This document shows positions 7,769-16,830 of a stretch of 64,000 nucleotides of DNA, one piece after another. Below the pieces are notes generated by a model. The model did not search any database and was not told the DNA's origin. It saw only the letters and a list, made by a program, of their open reading frames with translations. Source of the DNA: Cohnella terricola (GTDB lineage: Bacteria > Bacillota > Bacilli > Paenibacillales > Paenibacillaceae). Every line of letters starts with the position of its first letter. Position 1 is the first letter of the stretch. The stretch is taken from positions 434,001 to 498,000 of the forward strand of contig NZ_VNJJ01000001.1 in NCBI RefSeq assembly GCF_007786475.1, given 5' to 3'. Both the position numbers and the translations under genes were made by a program.

Positions 7769-9190
7769 TTGAAAAACATGAGAAAAACAGGTTTTCTGCT
7801 TACCGCAATCATTCTGGTTTTAAGCGTTATGCTTGCGGCCTGCGGAAAAAACAACGATAAAAATGCGAGCTCCAACCCACCATCCAGCGTAGAACCGAGC
7901 GTGTCTCCGTCTTCGGAGCCGAGCAGCGAACCTTCTGAAAGCGCTTCAACGGACATGTCCGCTTTAGATGAAGCGTTAGCTGGCAAATATAAAGGCACCA
8001 AAGTGACGATGTTCGGTCCGTTCACTGACGCGGACCAAGTGAAATTCGAAGTTGCGATCAAAGACTTCGAAGATAAAACAGGAATCGATATTCAGTATGA
8101 AGGCTCCAAAGAATTCGAAGCAACCGTCTCGATTCGCGTCGACGGCGGCAACGCCCCGGACATCGCGGACTTCCCGCAGCCGGGCTTGCTGAATACGTTC
8201 GTGAAATCGGGCAAAGTCATCGACGTGTCCACGTTTATGGACATGGATAGACTGAAGGGCAATTACAACAAAAGCTGGCTCGACATGGCGACGATGAAAG
8301 GTCCGAGCGGCGACATTATGGCGGGCATCTGGGCGCGGAGCAGCGTGAAGAGCCTTGTCTGGTATCCGAAAAAGGCGTTCGAGGAAGCCGGGTATACGGT
8401 TCCGAAAACGTGGGATGAGCTGATGGCGCTGACCGAACAGATCGCGAAGGATGGCGATCCCGCATGGGCGATCGGCATCGAGAGCGGCGCGGCGACCGGC
8501 TGGCCTGCTACGGACTGGGTCGAGGACATCATGCTTCGCACGACCAGTCCGGAGAACTACGACAAATGGGTGAACGGCGAACTTCCGTTTACCGACGATA
8601 TCGTCAAGAATGCGGTTAAGAAAATGTCCGAAATCTGGATGAACAAAGATTACGTCTACGGCGGTACGAAATCGATCGTGACTACATCTTTCGGCGATTC
8701 CTCGACGGTTCTGTTCGACAATCCGCCTAAAGCTTGGCTGCATCGTCAAGCAAGCTTCATTACGAGCTTTTTCCCGCAAAACTTGAAATCCGGCGAAGAC
8801 TACGACTGGTTCTACTTCCCGTCGATCGATCCGCAATACGGCAATCCCGTACTCGTTGCAGGCGATATATACGCTATGTTCAACGATCGTCCGGAAGTAC
8901 GCGCCGTTATGGAGTTCTTCACGACGGGAGAATCGCTCAAAACGTGGATTCAATCCGGAGGCGTCATCGCGCCGATGAACGACGCGAAGCCGGAATGGTA
9001 CACGAGCGACGTTGAGCGCCGCATGGCGGAACTCGCGAAGAACGCAACGACGTTGCGCTTCGACGGCTCCGACTTGATGCCGGGTTCCGTAGGCGCGGGC
9101 ACGTTCTGGAAAGGAATGACCGACTACGTCAGCGGGACGGTCGACCTGGACGGCGCAATGAAAGAAATCCAAGCCGGCTGGAAGCAATAA
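7769..9190 (+). CDS. Sugar ABC transporter substrate-binding lipoprotein (AglE-like, CUT1 family)
   Basis: A 473-residue extracellular solute-binding protein, family 1. The signal peptide ends in the lipobox LAAC with Cys25, followed by a Ser/Pro/Glu-rich linker (about 35-65), so it is membrane-anchored outside the cell. The body resembles alpha-glucoside-binding AglE, although the exact sugar is not readable. The start is the TTG at 7769, 9 nt after AAAGGGG; the nearest ATG (7778) sits too far from that site. Two permease genes follow. No ATPase is encoded nearby, so the importer presumably uses a shared MsmX-type ATPase, as many CUT1 systems in Firmicutes do. Confidence 0.92.
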   Translation: MKNMRKTGFLLTAIILVLSVMLAACGKNNDKNASSNPPSSVEPSVSPSSEPSSEPSESASTDMSALDEALAGKYKGTKVTMFGPFTDADQVKFEVAIKDFEDKTGIDIQYEGSKEFEATVSIRVDGGNAPDIADFPQPGLLNTFVKSGKVIDVSTFMDMDRLKGNYNKSWLDMATMKGPSGDIMAGIWARSSVKSLVWYPKKAFEEAGYTVPKTWDELMALTEQIAKDGDPAWAIGIESGAATGWPATDWVEDIMLRTTSPENYDKWVNGELPFTDDIVKNAVKKMSEIWMNKDYVYGGTKSIVTTSFGDSSTVLFDNPPKAWLHRQASFITSFFPQNLKSGEDYDWFYFPSIDPQYGNPVLVAGDIYAMFNDRPEVRAVMEFFTTGESLKTWIQSGGVIAPMNDAKPEWYTSDVERRMAELAKNATTLRFDGSDLMPGSVGAGTFWKGMTDYVSGTVDLDGAMKEIQAGWKQ

Positions 9191-9200
9191 GCATGAAACG

Positions 9201-9240
9201 ATAACGGAGGGCTTGCAGGGCATCTTGCGCCCTCCGTTAT
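9201..9240 (+). terminator. Intercistronic hairpin between binding protein and permeases
   Basis: ATAACGGAGGGC (9201-9212) and GCCCTCCGTTAT (9229-9240) form a perfect 12-bp stem without a strong T tail. It probably gives partial termination or mRNA protection, so that the binding protein is made in excess of the permeases. Confidence 0.6.
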
Positions 9241-9264
9241 TCGATGGAAGGGGGCCTATATGCA

Positions 9265-10365
9265 ATGACGACTTCCACGGCAACGCCCGCCGAGAAAACG
9301 AAGACGAATACCTCGTTAAACGCTCTTTTGTCCATTCTCGCGCTTGCTTTCAATATCGGGTTGAACGGCTTGATTTTCGTTTTTCTGCGGGACAGCGACA
9401 TGAATCCGGTCATTCATGCGATCCTTGCGATTCTCTGGGGGGTCGGCGGGGTCTATTTTATCTACTGGTCTCTAAACTGGGTTGTAGAGCGGTATTCGGA
9501 TGCGTGGAGAAGAAGAATTCAGCCCTACCTGTTCGTCGGCCCTGCGTTCCTGCTTCTCGGGTGGTTGCTGCTGATCCCGACGGTACGCACGCTGTATATG
9601 AGCTTTCTGGACGCAGGCTCCGAGAAGTTCGTAGGATTCGCCAATTACGCCGCGATCTTCACGAATCGGTTGCTGCTCACGGCGCTGCGGAACAACCTGC
9701 TTTGGGTCGCTTTTGGGGCAACTGCGAGTATCGTCCTCGGACTGCTAATCGCCGTATTAGCGGACAGAAGCAGCTTCGAACGGCTGGCGAAGGCGATTAT
9801 TTTCCTCCCGATGGCGATTTCGTTCGTGGCCGCTGGGGTCATCTGGAAGTTTATCTATTATTATCAACCCGGCGACGAGCAAGTCGGATTGCTTAACGCG
9901 ATCGTGACCGCTTTCGGGGGCGAACCGCAAGCTTGGACGAGCATGATGCAACCGTGGAACAATCTGTTCCTGATCGTCATTCTGGTCTGGATGCAGACGG
10001 GATTCGCGATGGTCATCTTCTCGGCCGCGCTCAAAGGCGTTCCGGAGGATATGCTGGAAGCGGCCAGAATGGACGGAGCGGGGGAGTTCCGCATTTTCTT
10101 TAAGATTATCGTACCGTTTATCTCGACGACGATTCTTTCCGTCACGACGACGATCATCGTGTTTACGCTGAAAATCTTCGACGTCGTCATGATTATGACG
10201 GGCGGACAATACGATACGGAAGTCGTAGCGACGCAGTTTTACCGCCAATTTTTCATGTACCGGAATTTCGGCTACGGGTCTACGCTAGCCATCGTTCTGC
10301 TGATCGCGGTCATTCCCGTCATCGTGTTTAACTTGCGGCAAATGCGTAAACAGGGGGGATTCTGA
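9265..10365 (+). CDS. Sugar ABC transporter permease (AglF-like)
   Basis: A 366-residue MalF-type membrane subunit. Two extra hydrophobic segments near the N-terminus precede the usual core. The ATPase-coupling EAA loop is EAARMDGAGEFRIFFKIIVP (residues about 269-288). The ATG at 9265 is favoured over one at 9244 because GGAAGGGGG lies 10 nt before it. Its stop overlaps the next ATG by one base, so the two permeases are translationally coupled. Confidence 0.92.
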   Translation: MTTSTATPAEKTKTNTSLNALLSILALAFNIGLNGLIFVFLRDSDMNPVIHAILAILWGVGGVYFIYWSLNWVVERYSDAWRRRIQPYLFVGPAFLLLGWLLLIPTVRTLYMSFLDAGSEKFVGFANYAAIFTNRLLLTALRNNLLWVAFGATASIVLGLLIAVLADRSSFERLAKAIIFLPMAISFVAAGVIWKFIYYYQPGDEQVGLLNAIVTAFGGEPQAWTSMMQPWNNLFLIVILVWMQTGFAMVIFSAALKGVPEDMLEAARMDGAGEFRIFFKIIVPFISTTILSVTTTIIVFTLKIFDVVMIMTGGQYDTEVVATQFYRQFFMYRNFGYGSTLAIVLLIAVIPVIVFNLRQMRKQGGF

Positions 10366-11459
10366 TGCGTCGCAGACCAAGAAGAACCCGTTCGAAAACG
10401 ACCGTCAATATTGTGCTCGCTGTCATTTGCCTGATCTGGCTCATTCCGACGGTCGGCTTGTTCATCTCCTCCTTCCGTCCGGCCACGGAAATTCTAAAGT
10501 CCGGTTGGTGGACCGTATTTCCTCACAAGGAAAACGTGGCGACGCATACGATTACGCTGCCCAAGGATACGGATCTGCGACAGCCGATCGAAGTGGACGG
10601 AACGATGTATACGGACGATCAGCTTAGAAGCGGCGCGAAGGCGCCGGACGGTTCCGTGTTCGTCTGGGAGAATCGCAGGGCGAGAACGATCAGCGTTCAG
10701 CAATCGGGCTGGACGATGAATACGAATTTCACGACGGAAAATTACGAGGGCGTGCTGACCGGCAAGCAATACCAGATTACGGATACCGACGGCAGCGTCA
10801 AAACGAAAAAAGGCAACGGGTTGTCCAGGGCGTTCCTGAATACGGTGACCGTATCGATCCCGGCGACGATTATTCCGATCCTAATTGCGACCTTCGCCGC
10901 TTACGCGTTCGCATGGCTGAGGTTCCCGCTGCGGAAAACGATGTTCGTCATCGTCATCATGCTGCTTGTCGTACCGCTTCAGGTCGCGATGATCCCGGTT
11001 CTTAAGGATTATACGGCGCTTGGGTTGAACGGCACGTTCCTCGGCGTATGGATCGCGCATGCCGGATTCGGATTGCCGCTGGCCACTTATTTTATGTACT
11101 CGTACATCAGCCAACTGCCCAAGGATCTGTTCGAGTCGGCATTCATGGACGGGGCGTCGAACTTTACGATTTTCACCCGGCTCATCTTGCCGCTTGCCGT
11201 GCCTTCGATTGCATCGATCAGCATCTTTCAATTTCTATGGGTGTGGAACGATTATCTCGTTTCGCTCGTCTTTATCGGCAATCAGCCTAACGTGCAGGTG
11301 CTGTCGATGAAGATCGCCGACATGGTCGGCACGCGGGGCAACGATTGGCATCTGCTTACTGCGGCCGCATTCATCTCCATGCTAATGCCGCTTGCCGTAT
11401 TTTTCGGTCTGCAGAAGTATTTCGTGAGAGGGCTGCTGGGCGGTTCCGTGAAAGGATAA
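10365..11459 (+). CDS. Sugar ABC transporter permease (AglG-like)
   Basis: A 364-residue MalG-type subunit. Between the first membrane helix and the core lies a hydrophilic extracellular insertion of about 100 residues (about 45-140), the feature that sets AglG-type proteins apart from MalG and that supports the alpha-glucoside assignment. The EAA loop is ESAFMDGASNFTIFTRLILP. It completes the importer operon and is followed by a strong terminator. Confidence 0.92.
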   Translation: MRRRPRRTRSKTTVNIVLAVICLIWLIPTVGLFISSFRPATEILKSGWWTVFPHKENVATHTITLPKDTDLRQPIEVDGTMYTDDQLRSGAKAPDGSVFVWENRRARTISVQQSGWTMNTNFTTENYEGVLTGKQYQITDTDGSVKTKKGNGLSRAFLNTVTVSIPATIIPILIATFAAYAFAWLRFPLRKTMFVIVIMLLVVPLQVAMIPVLKDYTALGLNGTFLGVWIAHAGFGLPLATYFMYSYISQLPKDLFESAFMDGASNFTIFTRLILPLAVPSIASISIFQFLWVWNDYLVSLVFIGNQPNVQVLSMKIADMVGTRGNDWHLLTAAAFISMLMPLAVFFGLQKYFVRGLLGGSVKG

Positions 11460-11467
11460 GAATGCGC

Positions 11468-11523
11468 AACAAAGCCTGAGTGATCCGAGGGAGAATGCTC
11501 CCTGGGCTCGCTCAGGCTTTGTT
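11468..11523. terminator. Bidirectional terminator between importer operon and LytTR gene
   Basis: AACAAAGCCTGAG (11468-11480) pairs perfectly with CTCAGGCTTTGTT (11511-11523), with a further GGGAG/CTCCC inner stem. It serves the converging genes on either side. Confidence 0.8.
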
Positions 11524-11537
11524 CGGCGATGTGAAGA

Positions 11538-11858
11538 TTAACGGTCCAGCAGTTGGCGAATCATCTGTTGTTTGCGTTGGGAGCAGGACAGGCGTTTGGA
11601 GGTATCACCGAAGAAAATGTGGTGCTCGCCGATGACCGAGATGTTCCGGACATTGACGTAACAGTCGGACGACACGCGGAAGAAAGTCGCGGCATCCGTG
11701 ATGAGGCGGCTTCTTTCATCGGCGGACATTCTCTTTTTGATGTTATAATTCCGTCCGTGAAAGCTGATCAAGCCGTGGGTTCCGACTTTGAAGAACAACG
11801 TGTCCTGGCGCGGATCAAAATCCTCATACACATTTTTCTCCTGAATCGCTGCATTCAT
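11538..11858 (-). CDS. Stand-alone LytTR DNA-binding domain protein
   Basis: A 106-residue protein consisting of little more than a LytTR DNA-binding domain (FFKVGTHGLISFHGR ... FFRVSSDCYVNVRNIS). It has no receiver, sensor or membrane segment. Ribosome binding site AAGGGGG lies 10 nt before the ATG. No histidine kinase is nearby. Its promoter region contains a perfect cre site, so carbon source may control its level. The target genes are unknown. Confidence 0.85.
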   Translation of the reverse strand: MNAAIQEKNVYEDFDPRQDTLFFKVGTHGLISFHGRNYNIKKRMSADERSRLITDAATFFRVSSDCYVNVRNISVIGEHHIFFGDTSKRLSCSQRKQQMIRQLLDR

Positions 11859-11888
11859 CGTTCCAATCCCCCTTAGAATGATGTGCTT

Positions 11889-11910
11889 TGGTAGCGCTTA
11901 CAGTATAACA
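11889..11910 (-). promoter_or_regulatory. Promoter -10 and perfect cre site of the LytTR gene
   Basis: On the minus strand an extended -10 TGTTATACT is followed at once by TGTAAGCGCTACCA (11889-11902), which fits the cre consensus at all fixed positions. A cre at the transcription start implies CcpA repression. No convincing -35 is visible. Confidence 0.6.
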
Positions 11911-12176
11911 TAATTCCAGGCTCTTTGGGGGAGTATCCGAAAATAATTATAAAAATTCACAATTGGCCGTCGTCGATCCGGGGGATGGCGAAGTCTTTGT
12001 CTACCCGGATTTTGCTTAAGTTTGATGGAATACGCCTACATGGATGCGAGATTAGAAGGAAAAAAAGACTATGTAACGAAGTAAAGGAATTGTCGAAATA
12101 GATATTGTCAAATGGATAGGATTGAAAGGGTTGCCGATTGCAATCCGAAAAAACAACAGCATGGGGGACATATGAT
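11911..12176. other. Intergenic region without recognisable gene
   Basis: AT-rich at its left end, then mixed. A 19-codon frame (MEYAYMDARLEG...) lies around 12025-12085 but has no ribosome binding site. No terminator or clear promoter for the next gene was found. Confidence 0.4.
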
Positions 12177-13631
12177 ATGAATCAAACGATGTTGCGAAAG
12201 ATGAGTAGGAAGTTGATTGTTATTGTTGCCTTCGTTACAGCATTCATTTCGGCGTCGCCGCAGCCTTCTTCTGCCGCGAATGCCGGTTTTAAGGATGTTC
12301 CCGCTTCGCATTGGGCTTACAAAGCGATTAATCAGGCCGCTTCGGACGGTTGGGTCAACGGATACAGCGATGGAACGTTCCGTTTGGCGCAATCGGTGTC
12401 CGAAGCCGAATTTCTGAAGCTGCTCCTTGAAGCAGCGGTACCGGGGGAACTGCCGACAAGACAACCGGGAGAGACGTGGATCGCGCCGTATTACAAATAT
12501 GCGCAGGAGTACAAGTTTCCTTTATCCGCGTCAGGCGATAGCTTTGACCGGGGAGGTGCCGCGCAACTGATTGCCGCACTTGATGGCGAAATTCTCGGGC
12601 GAACCGCGGCCGTGCAATATTTGCTCGATAAAGGGTTATCCAAAGGCGTGACATCTGCGACGGTAGAAGGCTACCAGATGGGGAACACGCTTAGTAGGGC
12701 GGAAGCGGTTCAGTTTATCTTTAATGTGCTAGCAGCTGGAGGAAAGTCGGAACCGTCCGCACCGATTACAACGGCGGCTTATCGGCTGAGGGACATCGCC
12801 ATCGGAGATACGGATACGTCGGTGACGGCGAAGCTGGGCAGTCCGGACCGCGTGGATCCAAGCGAATACGGATTTCAGTGGTACGTGTACAATCAAGATT
12901 ATAAGCAATACGCTCAGATCGGCATCGGTGGAGGCAAGGTCGTCGCATTATATTCCAACGCGGACGCTTGGGAGAGCGCCGACGGTCTACGTATCGGATC
13001 CCCCAAGGCGTCGATCGCCGAGAAACTGGGGAATGGCCGTAGCATCACTGACCTGGAAACGAAAATAAACGTAAGTACGGACAGCGCGATGTATCCGAGT
13101 TATGAAATTAAAGGTTCGTATGTCACGTTCATGCTGGATCAATTCGATAACGGCAAAATCATGGGGATTTATATCGTTGAGAAGAAGACTGCAGCCGCGC
13201 GCAAAGGAAGCTACGGCACGGTGTCCTCTGCGGTCTTGTCCGCATACGAACGGGAAGTATGGGATCTGACGAACGTATCCCGCGTCCTGGTCGGCAAGAA
13301 AGCGCTTGTGTGGGACGACTTGGCCGCTTCGACCTCCCGTAATCATAGTAAGGATATGGGGGAGAATAATTACTTCGATCATGATAATCAGCAGGGGCTT
13401 AGTCCGTTCGATCGGATGAAAGCGGGGGGGATCGTTTATTCCGCTGCAGCTGAGAATATTGCGGCAGGTCAGATTAACGCCGTCTTCGCCCACGCGGGAT
13501 GGATGAATTCGCAGGGTCACCGCAATAATATTTTAGGCGACGACTTCGAGCGGCTCGGCGTTGGGCTATCCTATTCGGCCAAATTTAAATATCAAATCTA
13601 CTATACTCAGAATTTCTATACGCCTCGCTAA
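12177..13631 (+). CDS. Exported protein with S-layer-homology and CAP (SCP/PR1) domains
   Basis: A 484-residue protein with an N-terminal signal peptide (MLRKMSRKLIVIVAF..., cleaved near SSAANA). An SLH motif follows (FKDVPASHWAYKAINQA ... GYSDGTFR), which would anchor it to cell-wall polymer. The middle part (about 215-340) resembles the CAP-associated region of YlbC/YkwD-type proteins. A C-terminal CAP domain (about 350-484) has NHSKDM, YFDHD, AENIA and GHRNNIL motifs. CAP domains in such proteins are of uncertain activity. The ATG at 12177 has GGGGGA 8 nt upstream; the frame extends 13 codons further without support. Confidence 0.9.
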   Translation: MNQTMLRKMSRKLIVIVAFVTAFISASPQPSSAANAGFKDVPASHWAYKAINQAASDGWVNGYSDGTFRLAQSVSEAEFLKLLLEAAVPGELPTRQPGETWIAPYYKYAQEYKFPLSASGDSFDRGGAAQLIAALDGEILGRTAAVQYLLDKGLSKGVTSATVEGYQMGNTLSRAEAVQFIFNVLAAGGKSEPSAPITTAAYRLRDIAIGDTDTSVTAKLGSPDRVDPSEYGFQWYVYNQDYKQYAQIGIGGGKVVALYSNADAWESADGLRIGSPKASIAEKLGNGRSITDLETKINVSTDSAMYPSYEIKGSYVTFMLDQFDNGKIMGIYIVEKKTAAARKGSYGTVSSAVLSAYEREVWDLTNVSRVLVGKKALVWDDLAASTSRNHSKDMGENNYFDHDNQQGLSPFDRMKAGGIVYSAAAENIAAGQINAVFAHAGWMNSQGHRNNILGDDFERLGVGLSYSAKFKYQIYYTQNFYTPR

Positions 13632-13669
13632 TAGAATCGCAGTCTCAATTTGCGCTTATGAACGTCCGT

Positions 13670-13716
13670 AATCAGCCTTTGTCGGATACCGAAACCGGCG
13701 AAGGCTGATTTATTTT
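13670..13716 (+). terminator. Terminator after the SLH/CAP gene
   Basis: AATCAGCCTT (13670-13679) pairs with AAGGCTGATT (13701-13710) and is followed by TATTTTT. Confidence 0.8.
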
Positions 13717-13789
13717 TGATTTCTGCAGGATTTATATATATATTAATCTTTGACGATAACAGGCTGTCCCCAGAGGAGATAAACGACTG

Positions 13790-14740
13790 ATGATCAACCG
13801 TAAAATCACCCCTTCGGAAAGCGGCAAAAGATTGCATCGGTTCCTGAGAAATCTAATGCCTAATATTCCGCTCGGACAAATCTATAAAATGATCGACAAC
13901 GGCAAAGTCAAAGTAAACGGCAAAAGGAAAAATCAAAATTACGAGCTGGCGGCGGGGGACGAACTGACCCTGTACGTGGAAGAAGCCGCGTATAAGGAAG
14001 CGAGCATCGGCCAGAAAAAAGCGAAATACGTCGGGGTTAATTCCAATATCGACGTTCTGTACGAGGACGCCGAGTTGATGGTCGTGAACAAGCCGGTGGG
14101 CATGCTTACGCACCCGGACCAGGCCGACCAGAAGGACACGCTTGTCAATCGAGTTCATGCGTATTTGTATCGCAAAGGCGAGCTGGACAGCCCGCTGTTC
14201 ATGCCGGCGACGGCGAATCGGTTGGACCGGAATACGAGCGGCATCGTGCTCGTCGGGAAGACTGCCGGTATGCTGCATCAATTGAATCAGTGGATACAAA
14301 AGCACGAGCTGCAAAAATTTTATGTGACGATTGTGGAAGGAAAGATGGAAGGAGACGGGGTGTTGACGGGGAGTCTTGTTCGCGACGAGAAAAAGAATCG
14401 GACCCGCGTCGTCGGCCAGCATCCCGAAGGCTCAGGCAGCGAGGAACAGGCGAAGTCGGCTGAAACCCGGTACCAAGTGCTGCATACGCGCAACGACTAC
14501 TCGCTCGTCGAAATCGAGCTGATCAGCGGTCGCACTCACCAGATTCGTACCCATTTTCAGGATATCGGGCATTCCCTGCTCGGCGATATTAAGTACGGAG
14601 GTAATCGGTTCGGCGACGTAAACCATCAATTGCTTCACGCTTGGCGAATCGTCCTGCCGGACGGGCGGGAATTCAAATCCCCTATGCCGACGCAAATGCG
14701 TTCCGTCGCCGACCGGGTCGGACTCAGATTGGATCTGTGA
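13790..14740 (+). CDS. RluA-family 23S rRNA/tRNA pseudouridine synthase
   Basis: A 316-residue enzyme with an N-terminal S4 RNA-binding domain (about 14-60) and the pseudouridine synthase fold. The catalytic motif is NRLDRNTSG with Asp146; SGRTHQIRTHFQDIGHSLLGD is the conserved C-terminal block. It isomerises uridine in RNA, but the target position cannot be deduced. GAGGAG lies 11 nt before the ATG. A single-gene unit with its own terminator. Confidence 0.92.
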   Translation: MINRKITPSESGKRLHRFLRNLMPNIPLGQIYKMIDNGKVKVNGKRKNQNYELAAGDELTLYVEEAAYKEASIGQKKAKYVGVNSNIDVLYEDAELMVVNKPVGMLTHPDQADQKDTLVNRVHAYLYRKGELDSPLFMPATANRLDRNTSGIVLVGKTAGMLHQLNQWIQKHELQKFYVTIVEGKMEGDGVLTGSLVRDEKKNRTRVVGQHPEGSGSEEQAKSAETRYQVLHTRNDYSLVEIELISGRTHQIRTHFQDIGHSLLGDIKYGGNRFGDVNHQLLHAWRIVLPDGREFKSPMPTQMRSVADRVGLRLDL

Positions 14741-14818
14741 CGAAGCTGTCACCGCTGAGCGAGAAGGAAGCTCTCAAATACGTTTCGCGATAATGCAACT
14801 ACGATTGCTCTGACATAC

Positions 14819-14864
14819 AAAAGCTGCATCCCCTCGACTCCGAAGGGAAGTGCGGCTTTTTTTT
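14819..14864 (+). terminator. Terminator after the pseudouridine synthase gene
   Basis: AAAGCTGCATCCC and GGGAAGTGCGGCTTT form a slightly imperfect stem followed by an uninterrupted T run. Confidence 0.85.
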
Positions 14865-14883
14865 CGTGCATGAAAAACAACTA

Positions 14884-14917
14884 TTGCACTAAGTGTATTA
14901 AGTGATATAATACACTT
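14884..14917 (+). promoter_or_regulatory. Promoter with overlapping palindromic operator of the GntR/YtrA operon
   Basis: TTGCAC (14884-14889), a 16-nt spacer and a perfect TATAAT (14906-14911). AAGTGTATTA (14891-14900) and TAATACACTT (14908-14917) are perfect 10-bp inverted arms covering the spacer and -10. The regulator encoded next is the obvious ligand, giving autorepression. Confidence 0.8.
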
Positions 14918-14945
14918 AATTCAAAGTCGGGGAGGAGGAAGTCGC

Positions 14946-15341
14946 TTGGAGGAAATTCGGGTCGGAGGCATGTATTTCTCGCTGGATCTGAGCCTGCCGC
15001 TGTACGAGCAAGTGCTTGAACAAGTTCGAAGCTCAATCGCGAAAGGCGAGATCGCCCTGGGCGACAAGATTCCTTCCGTGAGGGAGTTGGCGCAAGCGTT
15101 GAAAATCAATCCCAACACGGTCATGAGAGCCTATCAAGAATTAGAACGGGAACAGCTTACCGAAACCCGGCGCGGCCAGGGAACTTATATTACGTCCGAT
15201 ATCGCTAAAGTGGATCTGATCCGGTACCGGGTGGCAGACAAGGCGATCGAAGAATTTCTAAGCAAAATGACCGGACTTGGCTTTGAGACGCCCGAGATCG
15301 ATAAGTTGCTGCGGATAAAAAGGGGTGAAGCGCATGAATGA
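14946..15341 (+). CDS. GntR-family regulator, YtrA subfamily
   Basis: A 131-residue repressor: a winged helix (about 20-85; KIPSVRELAQALKINPNTVMRAYQELE) and the short dimerisation tail that defines the YtrA subfamily, which has no large effector domain. The TTG at 14946 follows GGGGAGGAGGAA; the next ATG (14970) lies too close to its own purine run. It overlaps the ABC ATPase gene by 8 nt. YtrA regulators usually control ABC transporters that respond to cell-envelope stress. Confidence 0.9.
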   Translation: MEEIRVGGMYFSLDLSLPLYEQVLEQVRSSIAKGEIALGDKIPSVRELAQALKINPNTVMRAYQELEREQLTETRRGQGTYITSDIAKVDLIRYRVADKAIEEFLSKMTGLGFETPEIDKLLRIKRGEAHE

Positions 15342-16041
15342 TACGGCGAACGTTGCAATACGCGCGGAAGACGTATGCAAGAGCTACGGCTCGCGGCAGG
15401 CGATCAGGAATCTGAACATGGCCGTGCCCGCGCATTCGGTTACGGCGATTCTCGGTCCGAACGGAGCAGGGAAGTCGACGTTGATGAGAATGATTACGGG
15501 GATGGAAACGCCGGACACGGGGACGTTCTCGGTATTGGGACGGAAGCCTTCCTGGGAGCTGAATCGATGGATCGCTTACTTGCCCGATCGTGCGCAGTGG
15601 TACAGCCATCATATGGTAGAACATGCCCTCGAGTGGGCGCGAACGCTGCAGCCGGGATTCAACGAGATGAGGGCTCGTGATCTGATGGTTACCCTTGATC
15701 TGGATGCTTCCATGAAAGTCGAAGGGATGTCCAAAGGGGAAGAGGCGCGCCTGATGTTGGCCCTGTGCCTCGCCCGCGATGTGCCTCTGCTTGTTCTGGA
15801 TGAACCGTTCTCGGGCATCGACATGATCTCCAGGGAGAGAATCGTCGCCGCGCTCATCGACTCGTTCAGCGAACGGGAACAGACGGTGCTCATCAGTACA
15901 CATGAAATCGCCGAGACGGAAAGTTTATTCGACTATGCCGTTTTCGTCGACAAGGGCGTAGCCGTTCTCGCGGGAGACGTCGAGCGGATGCGCGCGGAAC
16001 GCGGATCCTTGCAGCAAGTCTACCGCCAACTATACGGATAG
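15334..16041 (+). CDS. ABC transporter ATP-binding protein (YtrB-like)
   Basis: A 235-residue ATPase with Walker A GPNGAGKST, the non-standard signature MSKGEEARL that is typical of YtrB/EcsA-like proteins, and Walker B LLVLDEPFSGID. The ATG at 15334 lies inside the end of the GntR gene; AAAGGGGTG precedes it. It is followed by a membrane subunit after 11 nt. Confidence 0.9.
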   Translation: MNDTANVAIRAEDVCKSYGSRQAIRNLNMAVPAHSVTAILGPNGAGKSTLMRMITGMETPDTGTFSVLGRKPSWELNRWIAYLPDRAQWYSHHMVEHALEWARTLQPGFNEMRARDLMVTLDLDASMKVEGMSKGEEARLMLALCLARDVPLLVLDEPFSGIDMISRERIVAALIDSFSEREQTVLISTHEIAETESLFDYAVFVDKGVAVLAGDVERMRAERGSLQQVYRQLYG

Positions 16042-16052
16042 GAGGAACCAGC

Positions 16053-16799
16053 ATGCCGAAAGGGGCATTCCGTTACTTAATCAAGCATGAGATTATCGCG
16101 GAGATGGGACGGATCCGTCAAGGAAAGTGGATTTGGTTCTACGCCGTGTTCATTTTGTTATTGGCTGGCGCGTCGGTGGCGGTCTGGGGATACGACGAGA
16201 ATTACGATCCTTCCTACTTTTTGTTTACTGCATATATGTTTCCTTTTATGATTTTCGGCTTTGCCGTTAGAACGTTAAAAAGAGAATGGAATGGAGGCAC
16301 GTCAGGCTGGTGGCTGACGCTTCCGTATTCGCGGGTCCTCCTGCTCGGCGCCAAAGCGATCGCCGCGTTTGTGCAGATTGTGGCGTGCATGGTCGTTTAT
16401 TTTGCGATTGTCATGTTGCTAGGCGTGTATTCCCGCATTATGTTCGGAGCTCGAGTCACATCGATATCCGGTTTGTTCGATCTTGAAGCCCAGCTTTTCG
16501 CGGTACTTCTCGGAATCGTTCCGCTGATGCTGGTGATTGGCTTGTTGATCGTAGCGGTCAGGCGTTCCAGGATGAAATGGCTTGTTCCACTGCTTTGGAT
16601 CGTGATGGGCGTCGGCGGGAATTTGTCGGGATGGATGATGACCGGCGGAGGCGGCTTGATCATCGCGGGTACCGAGAAAGAACTGGCTCTCATCTCTTAT
16701 CCGCCTTCGTTATGGATATGGATCGTTCCGGTGTGGGCGGTTGCGGCGTTGCTGTTCGCTGCGACGGTGAGGGTATGCAATAAACATTTGCAAGCATAA
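16053..16799 (+). CDS. ABC-2 type membrane subunit
   Basis: A 248-residue membrane protein with about six hydrophobic segments and no extracellular domain, partner of the preceding ATPase. AGGAGG lies 7 nt upstream of the ATG. The sequence is not close to any named family member that I recognise. Confidence 0.8.
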   Translation: MPKGAFRYLIKHEIIAEMGRIRQGKWIWFYAVFILLLAGASVAVWGYDENYDPSYFLFTAYMFPFMIFGFAVRTLKREWNGGTSGWWLTLPYSRVLLLGAKAIAAFVQIVACMVVYFAIVMLLGVYSRIMFGARVTSISGLFDLEAQLFAVLLGIVPLMLVIGLLIVAVRRSRMKWLVPLLWIVMGVGGNLSGWMMTGGGGLIIAGTEKELALISYPPSLWIWIVPVWAVAALLFAATVRVCNKHLQA

Positions 16800-16830
16800 C
16801 GAATCGATAAAGAGGAAGGGAGTTCGGGCT

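Noticed and set aside
7976..9283. 435-aa minus-strand open frame antisense to the sugar-binding protein
   Set aside because: A shadow of a GC-rich gene; Arg/His-rich translation without family features.
12025..12085. Short frame MEYAYMDARLEGKKDYVTK before the SLH/CAP gene
   Set aside because: No ribosome binding site and no similarity that I recognise; too short to support.
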